NCBI GenBank assembly: GCA_900538355.1 | Contig: UPXS01000028.1 | Span: 1 to 22,131, forward strand | Source: an uncultured Veillonella sp. | Lineage (GTDB): Bacteria > Bacillota > Negativicutes > Veillonellales > Veillonellaceae | Reading direction: 5' to 3' | Length of the DNA: 22,131 nt | Shown: positions 1 through 6,234 of the stretch, piece after piece | How positions within the stretch are numbered: the stretch's first letter is position 1 | Layout: every line of letters starts with the position of its first letter | Position numbers and translations under genes: made by a program | The notes under the pieces: generated by a model | Told to the model about the DNA's origin: nothing | Database searches by the model: none | The model's input: only the letters and a program-made list of their open reading frames with translations

Positions 1-53
1 GCGAAGGTGGCCATACAGTAGGCGCTGGCGTTGTAACTGAAATCGAAGGTTAA
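1..53 (+). CDS. tuf: Elongation factor Tu, C-terminal end (partial, runs off the left edge)
   Basis: Only the last 16 codons and the stop are present. They read EGGHTVGAGVVTEIEG, the conserved end of the EF-Tu beta-barrel domain III. The protein carries aminoacyl-tRNA to the ribosomal A site as a GTP complex. A strong terminator follows within 20 bases, so this copy ends its transcription unit. A second tuf begins at the right edge in the same orientation, so the genome has at least two tuf genes. The identification rests on a short but highly conserved tail. Confidence 0.93.
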   Translation, partial: EGGHTVGAGVVTEIEG

Positions 54-70
54 TTAGTAGCCTTTTATAA

Positions 71-100
71 AAAATAGGACCCCAATGGGGTCCTATTTTT
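71..100 (+). terminator. Rho-independent terminator of tuf
   Basis: A perfect 12-bp stem (72-83 with 87-98) with a 3-nt loop runs straight into a T run. The A tract on the 5' side means it may also work on the opposite strand. Confidence 0.92.
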
Positions 101-135
101 ATGTTAATTTATATATTGTTTATTACATTTGTAAC

Positions 136-158
136 CAAAGATACAGAAACTATCTTTG
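136..158. promoter_or_regulatory. Inverted repeat upstream of norB, candidate operator
   Basis: CAAAGATA (136-143) and TATCTTTG (151-158) form a perfect 8-7-8 inverted repeat. It ends 5 bases before the extended -10 element of norB, so a protein bound here would cover the -35 region. A role for an NO-sensing regulator (NsrR, Dnr/HcpR or similar) is inferred from the neighbouring gene. The repeat does not exactly match any consensus I can recall. Confidence 0.5.
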
Positions 159-163
159 ACTGG

Positions 164-175
164 TGCTATTATAAT
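164..175 (+). promoter_or_regulatory. Candidate extended -10 promoter of norB
   Basis: TGC TATTAT (164-172) reads as an extended -10. TATAAT (170-175) overlaps it in another register. Neither has a good -35 box at 16-18 bp, which is typical of extended -10 or activator-dependent promoters. The predicted start is about 179-182. Confidence 0.5.
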
Positions 176-178
176 CTT

Positions 179-222
179 AAGGAGGGCAAAAGCCCTCCTT
201 TTGTGTTTTTTAGAAAAGGAGG
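179..222 (+). promoter_or_regulatory. norB leader hairpin with alternative pairing to the ribosome binding site
   Basis: AAGGAGGGC (179-187) pairs perfectly with GCCCTCCTT (192-200) around an AAAA loop and is followed by a T-rich tract, so it resembles a second terminator. The 3' arm overlaps CCTCCTTTT (194-202), which is perfectly complementary over 9 bp to AAAAGGAGG (214-222), the SD of norB. The two pairings exclude each other. Either a back-up tuf terminator or a translation switch is possible. Confidence 0.55.
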
Positions 223-229
223 TAAAGTG

Positions 230-2467
230 ATGGGTGAATACAAAAAGTATTGGATAGCTGTAGTAGCCGTACTTATCATTGGTTTTTCAATCCTTGGTTA
301 TCTAGGTACTGATGTGTATCATCAAGCACCGCCGGTGCCGACTGCATATGTATCTCAAGATGGACAAGTCTTGTTCACTAAGGAAGATATTTTACATGGT
401 CAATCGGCATGGCAATCTACAGGTGGTCAATCTGTGGGGACGGTTTTAGGTCATGGCGCTTATCAAGCACCTGATTGGACAGCAGATTGGTTGCATAAAG
501 AAGTATCTATAATGTTGGATATTAAGTCGCAAGAGGCCTTTGGTGTTCTTTATAACCAATTGGGACCTGCACAACAAGCAGCAGTTAAAGAAGTGGTAAA
601 AGAAGAATATCTAGGTAGTGCAGTTCGCGATGATGGAACCGTGGTTTTATCTCCAGAGCGCATTACGGCGATGAATATTACAGGTCGTTATTTTGTTGAA
701 CTTTATGGTGATAATCCAGAGTTGACATTGACTCGTGATCATTTTGCAATGAAGGACAATACATTGCCTGAGTTACAAGACCGTATTGATATGGCTCGTT
801 TCTTCTTCTGGACTACGTGGATGGCATCTACCCAACGTCCTGGTACAGATGCGACATACACTAATAACTGGCCACATGAACCGTTATTGGATCATAATCC
901 AACACCTGAAAGTGTTGCTTGGTCTGTTGTGAGTGTCATCATTTTATTATGTGGCATAGGTGTAGTTGTATGGTTGTGGTCCTTTGGTAAGAAAGACGAC
1001 GAACATGCATTGGTTCCACCAGCAGAAGATCCAATTAGCAAGATTACCTTAACTCCATCTCAACGTTCATTAGGAAAATATTTATTTACAATCCTAGCAT
1101 TGTTCTTATTCCAATTGGGGATGGGTGGTATCATTGCTCACTATACTGTAGAAGGTCAAGCGTTCTATGGTATTCCTTTAGCTCAATATTTCCCATATTC
1201 TATTGCCCGTACATGGCATATTCAGGCGTCCTTGTTCTGGATTGCTATGGCATTCTTAAGCGCTGGTTTATTCTTGGCACCAATTATTAATGGTGGTAAG
1301 GATCCTAAATATCAAAAGCTAGGTGTAGATATTTTATTCTGGGCGCTTGTAGTTCTCGTAGTTGGTTCCTTCGCTGGCACATATTTAGGTGTAGCACATC
1401 AAATTCCAGCAGCCTGGAATTTCCTTCTCGGACACCAAGGTTACGAATATATAGAACTAGGTCGTATTTGGCAATGGATTGAATACATTGGTATTCTATT
1501 CTGGCTTGTACTCATGATACGTAGCATTATTGGTGCTTTCAAACAAAAAGGGGATAAAAACCTTATTGCTGCCTTTATCTTCTCTGTTATCATGGTAGGT
1601 ATCTTCTATGGCCCAGGTTTGTTCTATGGTGAACATAGCCATTTGGCAATTATGGAGTACTGGCGTTGGTGGGTAATTCATCTTTGGGTAGAAGGCTTCT
1701 TCGAAGTATTCTCTACTACATTGATGGCATTTATCTTTGTTACACTAGGGCTTGTATCATATCGTGCCGGTACTGTGGCAGCCATTTCCTCTGGTGCTAT
1801 TTATCTTATCGGTGGTATTCCTGGTACATTCCATCATCTATACTTTACAGGTGTTACATCTACTATTGTGGCAACAGGCGCATCCTTCTCCGCATTGGAA
1901 GTAGTACCACTTGTACTATTAGGTTATGAAGCCTTTGAAAACTATACACGTATTCACAGCGCACCTTGGATGCATCGTTTGAAATGGCCTGTATACTGCT
2001 TCATTGCGGTATCCTTCTGGAATCTTGTCGGTGCAGGGGTCTTCGGCTTCTTGATCAACATGCCAGTATCCTTATTCTACATTCAAGGTCTTAATACAAC
2101 TGCAGTACATGCGCATACCGCATTGTTTGGCGTATATGGTTTCTTAAGCTTAGGCTTTGTATTCCTTATTGCTCGTTATATTAGACCTGAAGTAGAATTC
2201 AACGATAAATTGATGAAATTCGGGTTCTGGGCTCTCAATATAGGCCTTGCCTTAATGGTGCTCATCAGCTTATTGCCGATTGGTCTTATCCAAGCGTGGG
2301 CAAGCATTACACATGGCTTGTGGTTTGCACGTAGCGAAGAATTCATGCAACAACCATTGTTACAAAACTTGCGTTGGCTTCGTATGATTGGTGATACAAT
2401 ACTAATCATTGGTGCCGTAGCATTCTTCTGGCAAATTGTGAAAGTTTTATTTGCGAAGAAATCCTAA
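230..2467 (+). CDS. norB: Quinol-dependent nitric oxide reductase (qNOR)
   Basis: This single-subunit membrane enzyme of the haem-copper oxidase superfamily reduces 2 NO to N2O with quinol electrons. The 745-residue product has the family's usual length and layout: an N-terminal helix (about 7-26), a large extracytoplasmic domain to about 225, then a helix bundle. Visible ligands are His330 in RTWHIQ, His484 and Glu488 in HLWVEGFF, His535-His536 in PGTFHHLYF, and His627/His629 in AVHAHTALFG, matching the family's haem and FeB ligands. The frame stays open upstream to 101, but the ATG at 230 has a strong AAAGGAGGT and begins exactly at the conserved MGEYKKYWIA. The gene stands alone between two terminators with its own promoter, between tuf and rpmG. 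Codon use is less biased than in its ribosomal neighbours. It likely protects against NO arising from nitrite; that role is inferred. Confidence 0.95.
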   Translation: MGEYKKYWIAVVAVLIIGFSILGYLGTDVYHQAPPVPTAYVSQDGQVLFTKEDILHGQSAWQSTGGQSVGTVLGHGAYQAPDWTADWLHKEVSIMLDIKSQEAFGVLYNQLGPAQQAAVKEVVKEEYLGSAVRDDGTVVLSPERITAMNITGRYFVELYGDNPELTLTRDHFAMKDNTLPELQDRIDMARFFFWTTWMASTQRPGTDATYTNNWPHEPLLDHNPTPESVAWSVVSVIILLCGIGVVVWLWSFGKKDDEHALVPPAEDPISKITLTPSQRSLGKYLFTILALFLFQLGMGGIIAHYTVEGQAFYGIPLAQYFPYSIARTWHIQASLFWIAMAFLSAGLFLAPIINGGKDPKYQKLGVDILFWALVVLVVGSFAGTYLGVAHQIPAAWNFLLGHQGYEYIELGRIWQWIEYIGILFWLVLMIRSIIGAFKQKGDKNLIAAFIFSVIMVGIFYGPGLFYGEHSHLAIMEYWRWWVIHLWVEGFFEVFSTTLMAFIFVTLGLVSYRAGTVAAISSGAIYLIGGIPGTFHHLYFTGVTSTIVATGASFSALEVVPLVLLGYEAFENYTRIHSAPWMHRLKWPVYCFIAVSFWNLVGAGVFGFLINMPVSLFYIQGLNTTAVHAHTALFGVYGFLSLGFVFLIARYIRPEVEFNDKLMKFGFWALNIGLALMVLISLLPIGLIQAWASITHGLWFARSEEFMQQPLLQNLRWLRMIGDTILIIGAVAFFWQIVKVLFAKKS

Positions 2468-2543
2468 TTGACAGACATAATATAATTCTATGCATTAACG
2501 GCATAAATTGTATGAAAAATATGTGATAATTTATTACCATATT

Positions 2544-2581
2544 AATGGCGTTCCTTTCTAGACAAGGAACGCCATTTTTTG
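2544..2581 (+). terminator. Rho-independent terminator of norB
   Basis: A perfect 13-bp stem (2544-2556 with 2564-2576) with a 7-nt loop is followed by a T run. It separates norB from the ribosomal protein operon. Confidence 0.93.
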
Positions 2582-2594
2582 TTATACTATCCAT

Positions 2595-2620
2595 GTCAGG
2601 TACATGTGCCTGGCTTTTTT
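2595..2620 (+). terminator. Weak second hairpin with T tract, or operator-like palindrome
   Basis: Positions 2595-2614 fold back on themselves. Their core, CAGGTACATGTGCCTG (2597-2612), is symmetric apart from one G-T pair, and six T follow. It lies 17 bp before the -35 box of the rpmG promoter. It could be a back-up terminator or a protein-binding palindrome; the sequence does not decide. Confidence 0.4.
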
Positions 2621-2636
2621 GAGTTGCTCAAAATTC

Positions 2637-2665
2637 TTGACATCGCTTGCTACGTATGATATATT
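2637..2665 (+). promoter_or_regulatory. Sigma-A-type promoter of the rpmG-rplL operon
   Basis: A perfect TTGACA (2637-2642) is followed at exactly 17 bp by TATATT (2660-2665). Transcription should begin near 2672, giving an untranslated leader of about 65 nt before rpmG. No tRNA gene is seen here, unlike the region before E. coli tufB-secE. Confidence 0.82.
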
Positions 2666-2736
2666 TCTTTAGTATGTAGTCGAGCGTTTTCGAGTACAAG
2701 AGACAGATTAGTAAATAAAAAGCGAGGTGTATCCGG

Positions 2737-2886
2737 ATGCGTAATGCCATTACTTTAGCTTGCACAGATTGCAAACAACGTAACTATCAAACGAACAAGA
2801 ACAAAAAGAACAATCCTGATCGTATTGAAATGATGAAATATTGCAAATTCTGCGGTAAACATACATTACACCGTGAAACAAAATAG
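2737..2886 (+). CDS. rpmG: 50S ribosomal protein L33, zinc-binding form
   Basis: The 49-residue product starts MRNAITLACTDCKQRNY and contains KYCKFCGKHTLHRETK, the bacterial L33 pattern. Two CxxC pairs (Cys9/Cys12 and Cys36/Cys39) mark the zinc-ribbon form of this large-subunit protein near the E site. The start is set by GAGGTG 7 bases before the ATG and by alignment to the family N-terminus. It is first in the rpmG-secE-nusG-rplK-rplA-rplJ-rplL run, the usual position in Firmicutes, and lies 41 bp before secE. Confidence 0.95.
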   Translation: MRNAITLACTDCKQRNYQTNKNKKNNPDRIEMMKYCKFCGKHTLHRETK

Positions 2887-2927
2887 TTCTTATCATTCAT
2901 TACCTGTTGATTTGAGGATGTGAAACA

Positions 2928-3149
2928 ATGGCAAAGTCTAACTCAGCAGTGCAGCAGCGTGGTGGATTTGGTAAATTCTTCCGCGGTGTGAAAGCTGAAC
3001 TTAAAAAAGTAGTCTGGCCAACAAAAAAAGAACTCATCAATTACACAATAGTAGTATTCTTAGTGACGATTTTTATCGCCTTTATTATTTATGTACTTGA
3101 TGCAGTCTTTGCCCAACTTTTTAATACGTTGTTGCACTTTGTTGGATAA
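2928..3149 (+). CDS. secE: Preprotein translocase subunit SecE
   Basis: The 73-residue product has the short Gram-positive SecE form: a basic amphipathic N-terminal part with the conserved VKAELKKVVWPTKKEL (about 21-36) and one transmembrane helix (about 40-58). SecE clamps SecY in the inner-membrane SecYEG channel that exports proteins. The ATG follows GAGGATG and fits the family N-terminus. It sits between rpmG and nusG, the almost universal secE-nusG pair, with only 12 bp before nusG. Confidence 0.95.
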   Translation: MAKSNSAVQQRGGFGKFFRGVKAELKKVVWPTKKELINYTIVVFLVTIFIAFIIYVLDAVFAQLFNTLLHFVG

Positions 3150-3161
3150 GGGGGCCATTTC

Positions 3162-3698
3162 ATGGAAGCAGATAAGAAGTGGTATGTAATTCATACCTAT
3201 TCAGGCTACGAAAATAAAGTTAAAACCACTCTTGAACTTAAAGTTCAGTCTATGGGTCTACAAGATGTGATTAGCCGAATTTTGGTACCTCTTGAAGACG
3301 AAATAGACGAAAAAGATGGGGTTAAAAAAGTAGTAAAACGTAAGATATTTCCTGGGTACGTATTGGTTGAAATGGAAGTTAACGACCGCTCTTGGTATGT
3401 TGTGCGCAACACACCAGGTGTAACAGGCTTCGTGGGCTCTGCCACTAAACCAGTTCCACTTTCTGATTCCGAAGTAGAACATATACTTAAGTCTCAGGGC
3501 TTGGATAAGAAACCAAGCATCAACATCGATGTAGAAGTTGGTGAAACGGTACGCATTACGTCCGGGGCCTTTGAAGATAAACTAGGTGTTATTACCGAAC
3601 TTAACCCTGAAAAAGGAACATTGAAACTTAATGTGGAAATGTTCAACCGAGATACCGAGGTAGAGGTAGAGTTCTCTCAAATTGAGAAAGCTCTTTAA
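3162..3698 (+). CDS. nusG: Transcription termination/antitermination factor NusG
   Basis: The 178-residue product has the standard two-domain form. The NGN domain (about 5-115) carries WYVIHTYSGYE and FPGYVLVEM, and the KOW domain (about 125-178) carries VGETVRITSGAFEDKLGVI. NusG binds the clamp helices of RNA polymerase beta' and affects pausing, Rho action and coupling to the ribosome. The ATG 12 bp after secE fits the family N-terminus. There is no insertion of the kind seen in some lineages. Its targets, beta and beta', are encoded further right in the window. Confidence 0.96.
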   Translation: MEADKKWYVIHTYSGYENKVKTTLELKVQSMGLQDVISRILVPLEDEIDEKDGVKKVVKRKIFPGYVLVEMEVNDRSWYVVRNTPGVTGFVGSATKPVPLSDSEVEHILKSQGLDKKPSINIDVEVGETVRITSGAFEDKLGVITELNPEKGTLKLNVEMFNRDTEVEVEFSQIEKAL

Positions 3699-3744
3699 TA
3701 TATATATTATAACTCTAAAAAAGAGCAATCGATTTTGGTTGCCA

Positions 3745-3770
3745 GTGGGAGGATGTATATCCGTTACCAC
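3745..3770 (+). promoter_or_regulatory. L1-type ribosomal protein mRNA element before rplK
   Basis: GTGG (3745-3748), unpaired GA, a GGAT/ATCC stem with a 4-nt loop, GTTA, and closing CCAC (3767-3770) form a short stem with an asymmetric internal loop. The GTGGGAGG strand resembles the L1-binding site of 23S rRNA, and L1 is known to repress its own operon by binding such a mimic before rplK. It lies 31 bases before the rplK start. Confidence 0.75.
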
Positions 3771-3801
3771 CACAGTATAAGCATAGGAGGTTTAATTACC
3801 C

Positions 3802-4227
3802 ATGGCTAAGAAATTAGTTAAACAAGTAAAACTACAAATTGAAGCCGCTAAAGCTACTCCAGCACCACCAGTTGGTCCTGCATTAGGTCAAGCAGGTGTT
3901 AACATCGTTGCTTTCACAAAAGAATTCAACGAACGTACTGCTAAACAAGCTGGCTTGATTATCCCAGTAGTTATTAACGTATATGAAGATCGTAGCTTCG
4001 ACTTCATCACTAAGACTCCACCAGCTGCAGTATTATTGAAAAAAGCTGCAGGTATTCCAAAAGGTTCTGGTGTACCTAACCGTGATAAAGTAGCAAAAGT
4101 AGGTCGCGATAAAGTTCGTGAAATTGCTGAATTGAAAATGCCTGACTTGAATGCTAATACCGTAGAACAAGGTATGCGCATGGTAGAAGGTACTGCTCGC
4201 AGCATGGGCATTGAAATCGTTGACTAA
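3802..4227 (+). CDS. rplK: 50S ribosomal protein L11
   Basis: The 141-residue product is the usual length for L11, which binds the GTPase-associated centre of 23S rRNA at the base of the stalk. Visible are the proline-rich N-terminal switch (QIEAAKATPAPPVGPALGQ, about 11-29), the TPPAAVLLKKAAG segment and the C-terminal RNA-binding domain ending MRMVEGTARSMGI. AGGAGG lies 11 bases before the ATG. rplA follows after 76 bp. Control by L1 is suggested by the element at 3745-3770. Confidence 0.97.
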   Translation: MAKKLVKQVKLQIEAAKATPAPPVGPALGQAGVNIVAFTKEFNERTAKQAGLIIPVVINVYEDRSFDFITKTPPAAVLLKKAAGIPKGSGVPNRDKVAKVGRDKVREIAELKMPDLNANTVEQGMRMVEGTARSMGIEIVD

Positions 4228-4260
4228 TAAGCGTACGACTTGCGCATAAGGCGCAAATCG

Positions 4261-4286
4261 GTGGGAGGGAATTCCCGTTTGACCAC
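4261..4286 (+). promoter_or_regulatory. Second L1-type mRNA element, before rplA
   Basis: GTGG (4261-4264), GA, a GGG/CCC stem (4267-4269 with 4274-4276), GTTTGA and CCAC (4283-4286) repeat the architecture seen at 3745-3770 with a different inner stem. A 6-bp hairpin TTGCGC/GCGCAA (4240-4256) lies just upstream. The element ends 17 bases before the rplA start, close to its AGGAGG. It is a candidate L1 autoregulation site. Confidence 0.75.
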
Positions 4287-4303
4287 ATAAGGAGGATATT
4301 ATA

Positions 4304-5014
4304 ATGGCAAAAGTAGGTAAGAAATACGCTGAGGCAGTAAAACTTATTGAAGCTGGTAAGTTCTACGAACCAGTAGAAGCAATCGAGTTGGTTAAGAAAA
4401 CTGCAACTGCAAATTTCGATGAAACAGTTGAAATCGCTTTCAACTTGAATGTCGACCCTAAATACGCTGATCAACAAGTTCGTGGTGCAGTAGTATTGCC
4501 TCATGGTACTGGCAAAACTAAACGCGTTCTTGTATTCGCAAAAGGCGACAACATTAAAGCAGCTGAAGAAGCTGGTGCAGATTTCGTAGGTTCTGAAGAG
4601 TTAGTAGCTAAAATCCAAGGTGGTTGGAGCGACTTCGACGTAGTAGTTGCTACACCAGACATGATGGGTCAAGTTGGCCGTCTTGGTAAAATCTTGGGTC
4701 CTAAAGGCTTGATGCCAAACCCTAAAGTTGGTACAGTAACTCCAGACGTTGCTCGTGCAGTAAACGAAATCAAAGCTGGTAAAATCGAATACCGTACTGA
4801 TAAAGCAGGTATTGTCTCTTGCTCCATCGGTAAAGCGTCCTTCGATGAAGAAAAATTACTTGACAACTACCGTACAATCGTTGATACTATTATCAAGGCT
4901 AAACCTGTAGCAGCTAAAGGTCAATACATTAAATCTGTAACCTTGTCCGCTACAATGGGCCCTGGTGTGCCTTTGAACGTGTTCAAATTGAGCAACGTTA
5001 CAAAAGAGCAATAA
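4304..5014 (+). CDS. rplA: 50S ribosomal protein L1
   Basis: The 236-residue product is a full-length L1, the two-domain protein of the mobile L1 stalk that helps release deacylated tRNA. The N-terminus MAKVGKKYAEA, the VRGAVVLPHGTGKT segment, the LGPKGLMPNPKVGTVT signature (about 130-145) and the C-terminal TLSATMGPGVPLN are all intact. AGGAGG lies 8 bases before the ATG. L1 is also a translational repressor in many bacteria, which fits the two mimic elements in this operon. A leader region separates rplA from rplJ. Confidence 0.97.
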   Translation: MAKVGKKYAEAVKLIEAGKFYEPVEAIELVKKTATANFDETVEIAFNLNVDPKYADQQVRGAVVLPHGTGKTKRVLVFAKGDNIKAAEEAGADFVGSEELVAKIQGGWSDFDVVVATPDMMGQVGRLGKILGPKGLMPNPKVGTVTPDVARAVNEIKAGKIEYRTDKAGIVSCSIGKASFDEEKLLDNYRTIVDTIIKAKPVAAKGQYIKSVTLSATMGPGVPLNVFKLSNVTKEQ

Positions 5015-5026
5015 TCACATATGTCT

Positions 5027-5136
5027 CTTAGCTGTAGACGGCTGGTATGTATAATGGATGAAAATCCGCCCGCTGAGGCTGACACTAGATAATCTAGGAC
5101 TAGTTCGACCTCATCGCGTGCGATGGGGTCGTTTTT
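5027..5136 (+). promoter_or_regulatory. L10 (rplJ) ribosomal protein leader
   Basis: CTTAGC (5027-5032) pairs with GCTGAG (5072-5077), with one wobble, enclosing the TGTAGACGG segment, a CGG/CCG stem and a GGAT-GAAA-ATCC tetraloop hairpin (5056-5067). This matches my recollection of the L10 leader family. TGAGG plus ACTAG (5074-5088) can instead pair with CTAGT plus CCTCA (5100-5113), which would block the terminator at 5106-5136. Known biology in Bacillus subtilis is that the L10-L12 complex binds the leader and favours termination. Confidence 0.88.
5106..5136 (+). terminator. Attenuator terminator inside the L10 leader
   Basis: A 12-bp stem (5106-5117 with 5120-5131, one wobble) and five T form an intrinsic terminator 50 bases before rplJ. 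Its 5' arm shares CCTCA (5109-5113) with the candidate antiterminator, so the two folds exclude each other. Confidence 0.88.
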
Positions 5137-5186
5137 ACGCTAAGATAGTACATAGAGCACCAAAAAATCTACAAGGAGGTAATCTA

Positions 5187-5693
5187 ATGGCTGTCACTGA
5201 ACAAAAGAAAGCAATCGTTGCTCAAATGAAAGAAACTCTTTCTGAAGCAAAAGGCGCTGTATTGATTGGTTACACTGGTTTGACTGTTGCGCAAGCAACT
5301 GATCTTCGCCGCAAAATGTTGGCTGAAGGCGTTGAATACAAAGTAATCAAAAATACTTTGACTCGCATTGCTGCAAATGAATTGAATCTTGAAGGTTTCG
5401 CTGAGCATTTAGAAGGTCCAACTGCATTGGCTACTTCTAAAGAAGATGCTGTTGCACCTGCTCGTGTAATCGAACAATTCATCAAAACTACTGAGAAAGA
5501 AGTTGTAACAGTTAAAGCTGGTATCGTTGAAGGCGAAGTTATGGATGCTGCAGGCGTTAAAGCAATTGCAAGTCTTCCAAACCGCGAAGGCATGCTTTCC
5601 ATGTTGCTTTCCGTATTGCAAGCTCCTGTTCGCAACGTTGCATACGCTGTCAAAGCTGTTGCAGAAGCTCAACCAGCAGAAGCTGCAGAATAA
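5187..5693 (+). CDS. rplJ: 50S ribosomal protein L10
   Basis: The 168-residue product anchors L7/L12 dimers to the stalk base. The N-terminal RNA-binding domain shows EQKKAIVAQMKETL and YKVIKNTLTRIA. The C-terminal helix that carries L7/L12 ends in an Ala/Glu-rich tail. The open frame extends upstream to 5058, but that part is the leader RNA. AAGGAGG lies 7 bases before the ATG at 5187, and the product then matches the L10 family N-terminus. rplL follows after 70 bp. Confidence 0.96.
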   Translation: MAVTEQKKAIVAQMKETLSEAKGAVLIGYTGLTVAQATDLRRKMLAEGVEYKVIKNTLTRIAANELNLEGFAEHLEGPTALATSKEDAVAPARVIEQFIKTTEKEVVTVKAGIVEGEVMDAAGVKAIASLPNREGMLSMLLSVLQAPVRNVAYAVKAVAEAQPAEAAE

Positions 5694-5763
5694 TAATTTC
5701 TGCGAAGTATTCATTGGTCGCTTAAGACTGATACAATAAACTATTTTATGGAGGAAAACTAAA

Positions 5764-6132
5764 ATGGCATTGAACATTGAAAACATCGTTGCTGAATTGA
5801 AAGAAGCAACTATTCTTGAACTTAATGATCTTGTAAAAGCAATTGAAGAAGAATTTGGCGTAACTGCAGCAGCTCCTGTAGCTGTAGCAGCTGCTGGTGG
5901 TGCTGAAGGCGGCGCTGCTAAAGATTCCTTCGACGTAATCTTGAAAGATGCTGGCGCATCCAAAATCAACGTAATCAAAGTTGTTCGTGAAGCAACTGGT
6001 CTTGGCTTGAAAGAAGCTAAAGCTATCGTTGATGGCGCTCCTGCACCTGTAAAAGAAGGCGTAGCTACTGAAGCAGCTGAAGCTTTGAAAGCTCAATTGG
6101 AAGAAGCTGGCGCAACTGTAGAATTGAAATAA
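5764..6132 (+). CDS. rplL: 50S ribosomal protein L7/L12
   Basis: The 122-residue acidic stalk protein has the expected parts: an N-terminal dimerisation domain (about 1-33), an Ala/Gly-rich hinge (about 37-54), and the C-terminal factor-binding domain with KINVIKVVREATGLGLKEAK, which recruits EF-G, EF-Tu and other GTPases. GGAGG precedes the ATG. It is last in the operon and is followed 13 bp later by a terminator. Codon use is strongly biased, as expected for a protein present in several copies per ribosome. Confidence 0.97.
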   Translation: MALNIENIVAELKEATILELNDLVKAIEEEFGVTAAAPVAVAAAGGAEGGAAKDSFDVILKDAGASKINVIKVVREATGLGLKEAKAIVDGAPAPVKEGVATEAAEALKAQLEEAGATVELK

Positions 6133-6145
6133 TTCTAGCCATAAT

Positions 6146-6175
6146 AAAAGGCGTACCCTCGGGTACGCCTTTTTT
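6146..6175. terminator. Bidirectional terminator between rplL and the glycosyltransferase
   Basis: A 13-bp stem (6146-6158 with 6161-6173) has a 2-nt loop, T on the right and A on the left. It ends the ribosomal operon on the plus strand and can also stop the convergent minus-strand gene. Confidence 0.92.
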
Positions 6176-6234
6176 GTTATAGAAATAAATTTTGTAGATA
6201 TCTATCAATACCAATTAGCCAGTTTTGGCTATGA

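Noticed and set aside
156..175. TTGACT plus TATAAT as a classical norB promoter
   Set aside because: The spacer is only 8 bp, far too short for sigma-A. The extended -10 reading is better.
101..229. 43-codon upstream extension of the norB reading frame
   Set aside because: It begins right at the tuf terminator without a ribosome site and spans the candidate operator, promoter and hairpin. The conserved qNOR N-terminus starts at 230 after a strong SD.
2468..2736. tRNA genes expected near tuf/secE by analogy with E. coli
   Set aside because: No cloverleaf or T-loop consensus is visible in this stretch or between tuf and norB.
5058..5186. N-terminal extension of L10
   Set aside because: The frame is open by chance through the structured leader and terminator hairpin. 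L10 proper starts at 5187.
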